The position numbers and the translations under genes are program-made. This document shows, one piece after another, positions 26,681-36,011 of a DNA stretch of 64,000 nt. Under the pieces are notes generated by a model. That model did no database searches. It had not been told where the DNA came from and was given only the letters and a program-made list of their open reading frames with translations. Origin of the DNA: Fen-1231 sp035286465 (lineage in GTDB: Bacteria; Gemmatimonadota; Gemmatimonadetes; Gemmatimonadales; Gemmatimonadaceae); assembly GCA_035286465.1 (NCBI GenBank), contig DATEDF010000019.1, forward strand, positions 27,248 to 91,247. The letters are read 5' to 3'. Every line of letters begins with the position of its first letter. The stretch's first letter is position 1.

Positions 26681-26709
26681 AATCTACCCGCCCACACGAG
26701 CGTGGTCAA
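26681..26709 (-). promoter_or_regulatory. Predicted sigma-70 promoter of the yceD-rpmF-plsX-fab operon
   Basis: Minus-strand TTGACC (26704-26709) and TAGATT (26681-26686) are 17 bp apart. Transcription would begin about 7 bp past the -10 box, at or within 3 bases of the yceD ATG (26672). By-eye prediction. Confidence 0.65.
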
Positions 26710-26742
26710 CTCTGCGTGGCGACACGAGTTAGACGCTGCGCA

Positions 26743-27153
26743 CTAACTCCAGGCCAGCACGATCACCGCCGCCACGATGGGGCCCACGGTGTGATAGCTC
26801 GCGTCCACGAGGAGGTTGGTGAGCGGCTTGCTCTCCCACGAGTACGACGTGGCGAGCGCCATCCCGGAGACACCCACGCCGAGGAGCAGCCCGAGCTTCA
26901 CCGCGCCCACGAAGCGGACGAGGTGCAGGGCGTCCACCAGCCACGCGATGGCGATCACCACCACGAGGTTCGCGACGAAGCTGCCGATGAACTTCGTGAC
27001 CATCTCGCCCCGCGACGGCTTCGCGAGCTTGACCCCCTGCTTCTCCAGCCCCCGGCTCCAGAGGCCGCCGAAAAGCACCGAGTACCAGAGGACGCCGAGC
27101 AGCCAGTACGCGGCGGCGGCGACCAGGATGGGCAACCAATCCAGCTGTTCCAT
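26743..27153 (-). CDS. DUF1761-family membrane protein
   Basis: 136 residues with four hydrophobic segments (about 8-28, 57-77, 83-103, 117-135). The start LPILVAAAAYWLLGVLWYSVLFG and the position of charged loops match the DUF1761 family, small membrane proteins of unknown function. It lies between ndk and the yceD promoter, 32 bp after ndk. No catalytic residues are apparent. Confidence 0.75.
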   Translation of the reverse strand: MEQLDWLPILVAAAAYWLLGVLWYSVLFGGLWSRGLEKQGVKLAKPSRGEMVTKFIGSFVANLVVVIAIAWLVDALHLVRFVGAVKLGLLLGVGVSGMALATSYSWESKPLTNLLVDASYHTVGPIVAAVIVLAWS

Positions 27154-27184
27154 GGGGATCCTCCAGCTCGGGGGTCAACGAGCT

Positions 27185-27607
27185 TCAGCGAATCAACTCG
27201 GAGTCGGCGAAGAAGAACCGGATCTCGCGCGCGGCGTTTTCGTCCGAGTCCGAGGCGTGGATCGCGTTTCGCCCCTTCGACTCGGCGTACAGCTTTCGCA
27301 CGGTTCCCGGCGCGGCCTCGGCGGGGTCGGTCGCGCCGATCGTGTCGCGGAGCGCGGCGACGGCGCCGGCCTTGTCGAGCACGATCGGCATGCACGCGCC
27401 GCTGGTCATGAACTCGACCAGTTCGGCGTAGAACGGTCGTCCGCGGTGGACGGCGTAGAACTCACCGGCCTGCGCGTGGGTCAGGCGCATCACGCGCGCG
27501 GCGACGATGGTGAAGCCGGCCTTCTCGAGGTGCGCCAGGATGAGACCCGTCCGGGCGGACGCGAAGGCGTCGGGCTTGACGATGGCGAGGGTCCGGTTGG
27601 AAGGCAT
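27185..27607 (-). CDS. ndk: Nucleoside-diphosphate kinase
   Basis: 140 residues. The phospho-acceptor His117 is in NAIHASDS; the N-terminus RTLAIVKPDA and HRGRPFY complete the family pattern. It equilibrates NTP pools with ATP. Situated downstream of sucCD, whose succinyl-CoA synthetase makes ATP or GTP; such sucCD-ndk neighbourhoods are common. Length is normal. Confidence 0.97.
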   Translation of the reverse strand: MPSNRTLAIVKPDAFASARTGLILAHLEKAGFTIVAARVMRLTHAQAGEFYAVHRGRPFYAELVEFMTSGACMPIVLDKAGAVAALRDTIGATDPAEAAPGTVRKLYAESKGRNAIHASDSDENAAREIRFFFADSELIR

Positions 27608-27652
27608 CTGGGCGCGAGTGGACGGGAGGCGGTCAGCCGCTGACGGTGCGCG

Positions 27653-28525
27653 TCACTTCAGGCGCGCCGTGATCAGCTCCACGAAATCTATGGGGCGCCG
27701 GGCGACTCCGATTCCGGCGGCCTCGAACGCCTCGATCTTCTCCGCCGCGGTGCCCGCGGAGCCGGAGATGATCGCGCCCGCGTGCCCCATCCGTCGTCCG
27801 GGCGGGGCGGTCTGGCCCGCGATGAACCCGACCACCGGGGTCTTCATCCGTTTCTTCACGAAGTCGGCCGCGTCCTGCTCGTCGGTGCCGCCGATCTCGC
27901 CGATGATCGCGACGGCTTTCGTGTGCGGATCGGCCTCGAACGCCTCGAGGCAGTCAATGAAGCTCGTGCCGTTGATCGGGTCGCCTCCGATGCCGACGCA
28001 GGTCGTCTGGCCTAGGCCCGCGCGCGTGAGCTGGTAGACGACCTCGTACGTCAGCGTGCCGGAGCGACTCACGACCCCGACGTTCCCGGCCGCGCAGATG
28101 CGTCCCGGGATGATCCCCACCTTCGACTCCCCCGGCGTGATGAGTCCCGGGCAGTTGGGTCCCAGCAGCCGCGCACCCCGCTCCTTCACGAACGGGTAGA
28201 CACGGGTCATGTCGAGCACGGGGACGCCTTCGGTGATGCACACGACGAGCTTCACCCCGCTCGATGCCGCCTCCATCATCGCGTCGGCGGCGAAGGCCGA
28301 CGGCACGTAGATCACGCTCGTGTCGGCATCCGTGGCGCGGACGGCGTCCTCGACTGTATTGAAGATCGGGACCTTCTCCTCGAATCGCTGCCCGCCCTTG
28401 CCGGGCGTGACACCGGCCACGACGCGCGTTCCGTACTCCATCATCTGCCGCGTGTGGAACGAGCCGTCGCGTCCGGTGATGCCCTGCACCACCACGCGCG
28501 TGGACTTGTCAATGAAGATGCTCAT
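27653..28525 (-). CDS. sucD: Succinyl-CoA synthetase alpha subunit
   Basis: 290 residues. CoA-binding Rossmann domain with VQGITGRDGSFHT near residue 14, GVTPGKGG, and the phospho-His loop RMGHAGAIISG (His248). With SucC it catalyses the substrate-level phosphorylation step of the TCA cycle. The ATG overlaps the sucC stop (ATGA). Confidence 0.98.
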   Translation of the reverse strand: MSIFIDKSTRVVVQGITGRDGSFHTRQMMEYGTRVVAGVTPGKGGQRFEEKVPIFNTVEDAVRATDADTSVIYVPSAFAADAMMEAASSGVKLVVCITEGVPVLDMTRVYPFVKERGARLLGPNCPGLITPGESKVGIIPGRICAAGNVGVVSRSGTLTYEVVYQLTRAGLGQTTCVGIGGDPINGTSFIDCLEAFEADPHTKAVAIIGEIGGTDEQDAADFVKKRMKTPVVGFIAGQTAPPGRRMGHAGAIISGSAGTAAEKIEAFEAAGIGVARRPIDFVELITARLK

Positions 28526-29670
28526 CCGGCGTCTCCTCCCGCTCTCGCCGCGCGGACCGCCTGCTGCACGGCCTCGTCCATGTCGCTCGAGGCCGTGAAC
28601 CCGCTCTCCTTGAGGATCCTGACGGCAATCTCTTCGTTGGTTCCGGTGAGCCGGATCACGACCGGTACCTGGAGCGGCTTGCCCTTCGTCGCGGCCACGA
28701 TGCCGTTGGCGACGTCGTCGGTGCGCGTGATGCCACCGAAGATGTTGAAGAGGATCGCCTTGACGTTCGCGTCGGCCCGGATGATGCGCAGCGCGCTCAC
28801 GACCTTCTCCGGGTTCGAGGACCCGCCGATGTCGAGGAAGTTCGCGGGCTCTCCGCCGTAGTACTTCACGAGGTCCATCGTGGCCATCGCGAGGCCGGCG
28901 CCGTTGACTACGCAGCCGACGTTCCCGTCGAGCTTGATGAAGGTGAGGCTGTTCTTCCGCGCGTCCACCTCGCTCGCCGCCTCGCTGGATTCGTCGCGCA
29001 GCGCCTCGATCTCGGGGCGGCGGTCGAGCTCGTTGTCGTCAATGACCATCTTGCCGTCGAGCGCGACGACGTCGCCCTGCTTCGTGACGACGAGCGGATT
29101 GATCTCCGCGAGGGAGCACCCGCTCGCGGCGAACGCGGCGAAGAGCTGCTGCATCACCCGCGCGGCGGCCCGCGCGAGCTTCACGTCGGGGTAGAGGAAG
29201 AAACCGAGCTGCAGCGCCTCGAACGCCTGGAGACCATAGCGCACGTCCACCGGGAGGTAGCGGATCTTCTCGGGCGTCCTGGCCGCGACCTCCTCGATGT
29301 CCATGCCGCCGGCGCCGCTGACCATGAACACCGGTCTCTTCCGCGCGCGGTCCACGATGATGCCGACGTAGGCCTCGCTCGCGATGTCGGACGCGGGGGT
29401 CACGAGCACCCTGTTGACGGTGAGTCCCTTGATCGTCATGCCGAGGATCGCGGCGGCCTTCTCCTTCGCGTCCGAGGGGGTCCGGCACAACTTGACTCCG
29501 CCCGCCTTGCCACGGCCGCCGGCGTGAACCTGGGCCTTGACCATCACCGCGCCACCGAGCGTCCTCGCGAGGGCCTCGGCCTGGTCCGGCGACGTCGCGA
29601 CTTCGCCGGGCGGTACCGCGATGCCGAAGCGCCGGAAGATCTCTTTCGCCTGGTATTCGTGGAGGTTCAT
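28522..29670 (-). CDS. sucC: Succinyl-CoA synthetase beta subunit
   Basis: 382 residues. The ATP-grasp domain begins MNLHEYQAKEIFRRFGI and has VMVKAQVHAGGRGKAGGVK; the CoA-ligase domain has DIGGSSNPEKV and FNIFGGITRTDDVA. Size is normal. It is the first gene of a sucC-sucD-ndk unit; a carbamate kinase gene ends 38 bp upstream. Confidence 0.98.
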   Translation of the reverse strand: MNLHEYQAKEIFRRFGIAVPPGEVATSPDQAEALARTLGGAVMVKAQVHAGGRGKAGGVKLCRTPSDAKEKAAAILGMTIKGLTVNRVLVTPASDIASEAYVGIIVDRARKRPVFMVSGAGGMDIEEVAARTPEKIRYLPVDVRYGLQAFEALQLGFFLYPDVKLARAAARVMQQLFAAFAASGCSLAEINPLVVTKQGDVVALDGKMVIDDNELDRRPEIEALRDESSEAASEVDARKNSLTFIKLDGNVGCVVNGAGLAMATMDLVKYYGGEPANFLDIGGSSNPEKVVSALRIIRADANVKAILFNIFGGITRTDDVANGIVAATKGKPLQVPVVIRLTGTNEEIAVRILKESGFTASSDMDEAVQQAVRAARAGGDAG

Positions 29671-29708
29671 GAGCGCCGGAACCTATGGCAGGTGTGTGAA
29701 GGGCGGAC

Positions 29709-30659
29709 TCAACGCGTGATCGTCGTGCCGGCTGTGCCGCGAACCGCGTCCATGCCGTGCTTGAGTGCGGTGATGATGGCGCGGCCGCCGGTGGCGCGCA
29801 CGAAGTCCACCGCGGCGCGCACCTTGGGCGCCATGCTGCCTTCGCCGAATGCGCGGGCCCGATCGCAGGCGTCGGCCTCGGCGATGGTGAGCGAGCGCAG
29901 GGCCCGCTGCGCGGGCGTTCCCCAGTCCGCGTAGACGGCGTCCACGTCGGTGAGGGCCAGGAGGAGCTGGGCGTCGAGGCCCTTCGCCAGCACGGCGGCG
30001 ACGAGGTCCTTGTCCACCACGGCGTCAATCCCCTCCCATCCCTGCAGGCGGTCGTCGAAGTAGATGGGCGCGCCGCCGCCGCCGCCCGCCACGACGAGCG
30101 TGCCGTCCTCCAGGAGGCGGCGAATGATGCCGATCTCGTGGATCGCGAGCGGTGTGGGGCTCCCGACGACGCGTCGCAGGTGGCCGTGTCCATCGCGCTT
30201 CACCACGTGTCCTTCGGCCGCGAGCTCCCGGGCACGCTCGGGCGTCACCTCCTGCCCGATGAACTTGGTGGGATTCCGGAGCGCGGGGTCGTCGGGGTTG
30301 ATCTGCACCTGCGTGATGATCGTCGCGACCTTGCGGTCGCTCCCCGCGCGCCGCAGCGCGTTCTCCAGCGACTGCTGAATCATGTAACCCATCCAGCCGG
30401 CCGTCGCCGCCACGAGCACGCCGAGCGGGAGCGGCGGTGCCTCGTTGCGCGCCAGCTCGTGCCGCGCGATCTCGTCGCCGACCTGCGGAGCGTTGCCGTG
30501 CACGACGCACACGTTCCAGCCCTCGAGGGCGAGCTCGACGATCGGGCCGAGCGCTTCTCGCGTGTGGCGGAACTGATTCGTGATGGTCGGTGTCTCGCCC
30601 GCGGGGGCGAGCGCGTTGCCGCCCAGGGCGAGGACCGCGGCGTGTGGGGGCGAGGGCAT
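29709..30659 (-). CDS. arcC: Carbamate kinase
   Basis: 316 residues of the amino-acid-kinase fold: ALGGNAL at the N-terminus, VCVVHGNAPQVG, IITQVQINPDDPA, VAGGGGGAPIY and GSMAPKVRAA. It reversibly makes ATP from carbamoyl phosphate. Neither arginine deiminase nor ornithine carbamoyltransferase is adjacent, so its source of carbamoyl phosphate is unclear. An ornithine aminotransferase is encoded 25 kb away at 55.6 kb. Assignment to carbamate kinase is firm by motif and length; physiological direction is not known. Confidence 0.93.
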   Translation of the reverse strand: MPSPPHAAVLALGGNALAPAGETPTITNQFRHTREALGPIVELALEGWNVCVVHGNAPQVGDEIARHELARNEAPPLPLGVLVAATAGWMGYMIQQSLENALRRAGSDRKVATIITQVQINPDDPALRNPTKFIGQEVTPERARELAAEGHVVKRDGHGHLRRVVGSPTPLAIHEIGIIRRLLEDGTLVVAGGGGGAPIYFDDRLQGWEGIDAVVDKDLVAAVLAKGLDAQLLLALTDVDAVYADWGTPAQRALRSLTIAEADACDRARAFGEGSMAPKVRAAVDFVRATGGRAIITALKHGMDAVRGTAGTTITR

Positions 30660-30689
30660 AGGGAATGGTCGCTCGGCGGGGAAAGCTAA

Positions 30690-33131
30690 TCACGGCGCCG
30701 AACGCAGGAGGCGGCCCAGCGCGGCGAACGCATTCCCGAATGCGGTCCAGTCACCCCGCCGCATCGCGGCGCTCATCTCCTCGTAGAGAGCCGTGACGCG
30801 CGCACGCAGCGCGGCGGAGCCGCCCACCCCCACAGCCCGCCCGACTCCAAGCGCCTCGGCGAGGGTGGGGCCGCTCTTCACGCGATCGCCCTCGAGTACG
30901 ACGACGCCCGCGAGCGATGGCGGCGCGTCGGCCGGCCACCGGTAGAACGACTGCACGAAGGTGAGCCCGGTCCGCGTGGGGAGGAGCTGCACGCGGCCGA
31001 TGCGCTCGGCGGCCCGCGGTTGTGCGGAGAGCTTGCCTGCCCGCGCGACGACGAGCAGGGTGTCGAGCACGTGGCTCCAGCGCACGTGCCGCGCCTCGCG
31101 CCGCCATTCGGTGTGGGGCACCTCCCCTCCCCGCGCGACGAGGGCGCCGATCACGCGATCGTCGGCGTCGAGCACGCCGACGCTCCAGGTGAGGGGGCCG
31201 ACGCGCGGCGTGCTGAGCGCGGGTGCGCCCGCGGCCAGGTCCGGCGATGCGTTGTCCGAGAGGGCGAGGCGACGGGGGAACAGCGTGTCCCCGGCAAACC
31301 CCGTGCGGACGAGCGCGCTGCCCTGCACGGTCGCCCAGTCCACGAGAGGAGGGAGGAGCGCCGCGAGTGCGGCGGGGAGCGACGATGGCGCGATGAAGAG
31401 CCCGGGGAAGCGCCGCATCCACGAGCGCGCGATGGGGTCCGGGTCCGGGTCCGCCACCAGCGCGACGCGGCCGGTCTGCGCCTGCACCAGCGCGGTCGCC
31501 GCGTGGTGCACGTAGTGGCGCTCTTCGCCGGCGAAAAACACCGGCTCCGCGAGAGGATAGTCGCCCGACGTCGAGAAGAGTTCGGCCACCCAGTAGAGCG
31601 AGTCGGCGCGGACCACGGCCTGCAGCGTGGGGCCCACCGTGAAGAACGGCGCGAGCGCGCCGATCCGTTCGCGCACGTCGCGGTGGACCACGATGCGTGG
31701 CCTCGGCAGCGGAGGCTCGAGGGCCAGCAGGCGCGGCGCGCGCAGCCTCCACGCGTGCGCGAGGCGCTCGATCCACGACTCGAACGCCGGTGCCGCGAGC
31801 TGTCCCTGGCTGTCGGCGACGACGGCGAACGGGGGCGCGTCCGGCTCGACGAGCACCGGCGGGATCGCGACCTCCGTGCGCGGCGGGTCACCGATGTAGG
31901 GGAGCGGGCGGCCGCGCTCATCCGCGTTCGTCACATCGGCGAGCGCGAGGGTCCACGGCCCCGTGCCCGTGCTCGTGCGCTGCACCGTCAGGGCGGCGAG
32001 GCCGCCCGGGGAGGGCATCCACGCCAGCGCCACGGTCGCCAGTCCGCGGTCCCGGAGGTCGGCGGTGCGGACGATGGCGACCGGGTCCCAGCTCGAGACG
32101 CCGCGAGCGCGCGCCTCCGGCGAGGCCGCATCCGCGCGTCGGGGGTCGGCGTCGAGGATCTCGTCCAGCCCGAACGCGCGCCGCGTGAACTGCGTGCGTG
32201 TGGAGGCATATGGGCGTTCGGCCGCGCGGCGCTCGGCCTCGGTGGACGACCAGCGCGCCGTCGCGGGGAGCACGACCCTCGACCCCGGACCGGCGACGAT
32301 GAGGAGCGTCAGGATGAAGAGCGTCACGCGGTGGTACCCGTGCCAGGACGACCAGACCACCACGACCGCCGCGACGAACGCGCCGAGCGAAAGCCCCGTG
32401 AGAAGGGGAAGCGCGACGCGATGATCGAAGGCGGTGAACGCCCCGGTCGTTCCGGAACCGGCGGCCAGCAACGAGAACCCGTCGAGGCGGTAGCTCCACC
32501 CCACGAGCGCGAGCACGAGCCCCGAGAGGACCGCGAGATGCCGGCGGACGTACGTCGAGACGTAGAGCCTGCCCCGCTCCCAACGCAGGCTCGGGGTGAT
32601 GGCATAGAGGAAGACAACAACGGCGCTCACGACGAGCACCGCGACGAGCGACCAGACGTAGAGCGACCGCTCGAACGGCAGCCAGTACACGTAGAACCCG
32701 AACTCCCGGTCGAGGTACGGGTCGCGCTCGGCGAACGGCTCGCCGAGCCGCGCGAGCGCGAAAGTCGTCCAGGCGTCCTGTGGGAGCGCGAGAATCACGG
32801 CGAGCACGACCGAGACGGCGAGCACGAGCCCCGTGAGGCGCCGGCCGGGCACCGCCTCGCCGATCTCGAGATTGGCGAGCCGGCGCGGCATGACGAGGGA
32901 GACGATGGACCTGCGGACCGCGTAGAGGTTCGCGAACACGAACAGGAAGGCGACGAGCGCGGCGCCGCCGCGGAGCGCCGTCTCGTGGACCAGTCGGCTG
33001 CGATAGAGCGGAAGCGCTCCCATGGAGGCAAACCACGTCCACTCCGCGTACCCCGCGGCGAGGAAGCGCCCCACGACCAGGAGCAGCGCGAGCGCGGCGA
33101 GCGAGAGGAGGAGCCAGCGCCGCGCGGTCAC
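30690..33131 (-). CDS. UPF0182-family large membrane protein
   Basis: 813 residues starting with GTG at 33131, 1 bp after the phosphohexomutase stop. Seven or so membrane helices fill residues 5-290, followed by a large soluble region, as in the UPF0182/COG1615 family. Family-like elements include YAEWTWFASMGALPLYRSR near residue 28, EFGFYVYWLPFERSLY near 143 and WSYRLDGFSLL near 210. The soluble half is less conserved and shorter than in actinobacterial members. Function is unknown for the family. Confidence 0.8.
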   Translation of the reverse strand: MTARRWLLLSLAALALLLVVGRFLAAGYAEWTWFASMGALPLYRSRLVHETALRGGAALVAFLFVFANLYAVRRSIVSLVMPRRLANLEIGEAVPGRRLTGLVLAVSVVLAVILALPQDAWTTFALARLGEPFAERDPYLDREFGFYVYWLPFERSLYVWSLVAVLVVSAVVVFLYAITPSLRWERGRLYVSTYVRRHLAVLSGLVLALVGWSYRLDGFSLLAAGSGTTGAFTAFDHRVALPLLTGLSLGAFVAAVVVVWSSWHGYHRVTLFILTLLIVAGPGSRVVLPATARWSSTEAERRAAERPYASTRTQFTRRAFGLDEILDADPRRADAASPEARARGVSSWDPVAIVRTADLRDRGLATVALAWMPSPGGLAALTVQRTSTGTGPWTLALADVTNADERGRPLPYIGDPPRTEVAIPPVLVEPDAPPFAVVADSQGQLAAPAFESWIERLAHAWRLRAPRLLALEPPLPRPRIVVHRDVRERIGALAPFFTVGPTLQAVVRADSLYWVAELFSTSGDYPLAEPVFFAGEERHYVHHAATALVQAQTGRVALVADPDPDPIARSWMRRFPGLFIAPSSLPAALAALLPPLVDWATVQGSALVRTGFAGDTLFPRRLALSDNASPDLAAGAPALSTPRVGPLTWSVGVLDADDRVIGALVARGGEVPHTEWRREARHVRWSHVLDTLLVVARAGKLSAQPRAAERIGRVQLLPTRTGLTFVQSFYRWPADAPPSLAGVVVLEGDRVKSGPTLAEALGVGRAVGVGGSAALRARVTALYEEMSAAMRRGDWTAFGNAFAALGRLLRSAP

Positions 33132-33132
33132 G

Positions 33133-34506
33133 TCACGCCCCGGGGAACGCGACGTCCTGTGTCGCGAGCCAACCGGCGACTTCGTCGCGGATCTGCTCGA
33201 GCCGGTGCGCCGTCAGCGCCTCGAAGCGCACGACGAGAATCGGCTGCGTGTTCGAGGCACGGATCAGTCCCCATCCGTCGCCGTAGAGAATGCGCACGCC
33301 GTCCACCGCGATCACGTCGTGCAGCGCGGAGAAATGCCTGGTCGCGGCCTCCACGACGGTGAACTTCCGCTCATCCGCGCAGGGCACGCGAATCTCGGGT
33401 GTCGAGACGTAGCGCGGGACGTCCGCGAGCAACTCGTCCACGCTCCGGCCCGCGTCGGCGATGATCCGGAGGAGCCGCGCGGCCCCGTAGAGCGCATCGT
33501 CGTGCCCGTAGAAGCCCTCGGCAAAGAACATGTGCCCCGACATCTCGCCGGCGAGCGGCGCGCGCAGCGCCTTCATTTTCTCCTTGATCAGCGAATGGCC
33601 GGTCTTCCACATCACCGGCCGGCCGCCCGCGGCCTCGATGGCCGCCGGGAGCGCCTGCGAGCACTTCACGTCGAAGATGATCGGCTGCCCCCGCCCGGTG
33701 CGCGCGAGGACGTCGCGCGCGTAGATGATGAGCAGATAGTCGCCCCAGACGATGGTCCCGGTCCGGTCCACGATGCCGAGCCGGTCGGCGTCGCCGTCGA
33801 AGGCGATCCCCAGCTCGGCGTCGCGGTGGCGTACGGTCTCGATCAGGTCGCGCAGATTCTCCACCACCGTCGGGTCCGGATGATGGTTCGGAAACGTGCC
33901 GTCGCTGTCGGCGAAGAGCAGCACGGGCTTGACGCCGAGCCGGCGGAAGAGCTTCGTCGCGACGAGCGCGCCGACCCCGTTGCCGCAGTCGATCACGACG
34001 CTGACCGGGCGGCTGATCCGGCCGACGCGCGCGACGACGTCGTCCACGTAGCGGTCGAGCACCGGCTCCGTTCGGGCCGTGCCCTCGCCCGCGGGAAAGC
34101 GCCCCGCCTCAAGCAGCGTGCGCAACCGCTGGATGCCCTCCCCGTGCAGCGAGTCGGTGCCGACACAGAGCTTGAATCCGTTGAACTCGGGCGGATTGTG
34201 CGAGCCGGTGATCTGGATGCCGCCTTGCACCGGGAGGTGATGGAGGCTCCAGTAGAGCACGGGCGTCGGCACCTCGCCGATGTCCACGACGTTCGTGCGG
34301 CTGCCGCGGAGGCCGCGCACGAGCGCGTCGCGCAGCATCCCGCTGGAGGGGCGGTTGTCGCGCCCCACGACCACCTCGCGCGCGATGTCGCGCTCGGCGA
34401 GCAGCGCGGCGAAGGCGCGGCCGATTCCCTCGGCGGCCTCCGCGGTGAGGTCCTGTCCCACGACGCCGCGGATGTCGTACTGCCGGAAGATCCCCGGGGC
34501 GATCAG
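33133..34506 (-). CDS. Phosphomannomutase/phosphoglucomutase
   Basis: About 457 residues. Four family motifs are complete: the phospho-serine loop TGSHNPPE (Ser102 region), metal-binding DGDADR (237-242), sugar-binding GEMSGH (320-325) and the phosphate loop RASNTQP near 425. It interconverts hexose 1- and 6-phosphates for nucleotide-sugar synthesis. The conserved N-terminus (IFRQYDIRG) has no ATG, GTG or TTG in frame before it. The only sensible start is CTG at 34504-34506, forming a CTGA overlap with the nuoN stop behind GAAGG. GTG 34461 is possible but would delete conserved residues. Confidence 0.92.
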   Translation of the reverse strand: MIAPGIFRQYDIRGVVGQDLTAEAAEGIGRAFAALLAERDIAREVVVGRDNRPSSGMLRDALVRGLRGSRTNVVDIGEVPTPVLYWSLHHLPVQGGIQITGSHNPPEFNGFKLCVGTDSLHGEGIQRLRTLLEAGRFPAGEGTARTEPVLDRYVDDVVARVGRISRPVSVVIDCGNGVGALVATKLFRRLGVKPVLLFADSDGTFPNHHPDPTVVENLRDLIETVRHRDAELGIAFDGDADRLGIVDRTGTIVWGDYLLIIYARDVLARTGRGQPIIFDVKCSQALPAAIEAAGGRPVMWKTGHSLIKEKMKALRAPLAGEMSGHMFFAEGFYGHDDALYGAARLLRIIADAGRSVDELLADVPRYVSTPEIRVPCADERKFTVVEAATRHFSALHDVIAVDGVRILYGDGWGLIRASNTQPILVVRFEALTAHRLEQIRDEVAGWLATQDVAFPGA

Positions 34507-36011
34507 GGCGCCTTCGTCGCGCCGACGCTCACCGGATACGTCGGCGGGCTGTTGCGGGTCCAGGTGGCCAGGCGGCTCGGCAACAGGCCGAGCGCGAGGA
34601 TGAGCGTGACGGCACTCACGAGCACGACCCGCGTCATCGTGCCCACGCGCGCGGGATCCACGGCGCCCTCGGGCCGCGGCCGCATGAACATCACGCGCAC
34701 GACGTGCAGATAGTACCCCGCCGAGACGACCGAGGTGAGCACCAGGAGCACGGCGAGCGGAATGAGGTCGCGCGGCGCGGAGAGCGCGGCCTGCAGCAGG
34801 TACCACTTGGCGAAGAAGCCGATGCCGCCGAAGACCGGGAAGCCGAGCAGCGCCAGGAGGCAGACCGCCATCGCGACCGCGAGGCCCGGGCGCACGGTCC
34901 AGAGCCCTTCGTAGTCGCTGATGGCGAGCGCGCGCTCCCCGGGCTGCCCGACGGCCGAAATGACGGCGAACGCGCCGAGCGTCGCGAGCGTGTAGGCGAT
35001 CAGATAGAAGAGAAACGCCGACGCGCCGAAGCGCGTGCCGGCCGCGACGGCGACGAGCAGATACCCGCTGTGCACGACGCTCGAGTACGCGAGCAGCCGC
35101 TTGATGTTGCGCTGGGCGAGCGCGACGACGTTCCCGACGACCATCGTGACCGCGGCGATCCACCAGAGCGGCGCGAACCACGCGAAGTCGAGCGGGCCGA
35201 ACGCCTCGAGCCACACGCGGAGAAACGCCGCGAACGCCGCCGCCTTGACCGCCGCCGCCATGAAGGCGGTCGTCGGCGTCGGCGCGCCCTCGTACACGTC
35301 GGGCGCCCACATGTGGAACGGGACGACGGCCACCTTGAAGGCGAATCCCACGAGGAGGAGCGCCACGCCCACGAGCAGCATCGGCTGCCGGACGAGCGCG
35401 TACTCGACCACGCGACGCCCGATCTCGGGCAGGTTCGTGGACCCCGTGTCCCCGTACACGAGCGCGATGCCGTACAGCAGGAACCCCGTGGAGAACGCGC
35501 CGAGCAGGAAGTACTTGATCGCGCCCTCGGCCGCGCGGACGCTCCGGCGGTTGAGCCCCGCGAGCACGTAGACGGAGATGGACATCAACTCGATGCCCAG
35601 GAACACGATCATCAGGTCGCGCGCCGCGGCGAGGATCATCATGCCCGACGTCGCGAAGAGCACGAGCACGTGCGACTCCGCGCTGCGGATGTCCTCGCGG
35701 CGGTTGTACTCGATGGTCAGCGCGACCGTGCCGAGCGCGGCGAGCAGAAAGATGACGTCCGCGGCCCACCGGAACTGGTCCACGGCGATGACGCCCGGGC
35801 CGCTCCTGACGTCCCGCGCCGCGAACCAGACGACCAGCGCGAGCGTGACGGCGAGCACGACGAGGCTGCCGAATCCCACGCGCCGCTGGTGCGCCTCGCT
35901 CTCCGGACGCCACGCCGCGACGAGCATCAGCGCCATCGCGCCGCCCATCAGCACGAGGTCGGGTGTCAGCGCCTCGAGCAGCTGCGTGGGGACGGACAGG
36001 TCGAACGCCAT
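34503..36011 (-). CDS. nuoN: NADH-quinone oxidoreductase subunit N
   Basis: 502 residues, about 14 membrane helices, Mrp-antiporter-like proton channel subunit of complex I. Characteristic helices include EGAIKYFLLGAFSTGFLLYGIALVYG and PFHMWAPDVYEGAPTPTTAFMA with the conserved Lys residues. Last gene of the nuoA-N operon; its ATG shares one base with the nuoM stop and its TGA is overlapped by the phosphohexomutase start. Confidence 0.97.
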   Translation of the reverse strand: MAFDLSVPTQLLEALTPDLVLMGGAMALMLVAAWRPESEAHQRRVGFGSLVVLAVTLALVVWFAARDVRSGPGVIAVDQFRWAADVIFLLAALGTVALTIEYNRREDIRSAESHVLVLFATSGMMILAAARDLMIVFLGIELMSISVYVLAGLNRRSVRAAEGAIKYFLLGAFSTGFLLYGIALVYGDTGSTNLPEIGRRVVEYALVRQPMLLVGVALLLVGFAFKVAVVPFHMWAPDVYEGAPTPTTAFMAAAVKAAAFAAFLRVWLEAFGPLDFAWFAPLWWIAAVTMVVGNVVALAQRNIKRLLAYSSVVHSGYLLVAVAAGTRFGASAFLFYLIAYTLATLGAFAVISAVGQPGERALAISDYEGLWTVRPGLAVAMAVCLLALLGFPVFGGIGFFAKWYLLQAALSAPRDLIPLAVLLVLTSVVSAGYYLHVVRVMFMRPRPEGAVDPARVGTMTRVVLVSAVTLILALGLLPSRLATWTRNSPPTYPVSVGATKAP

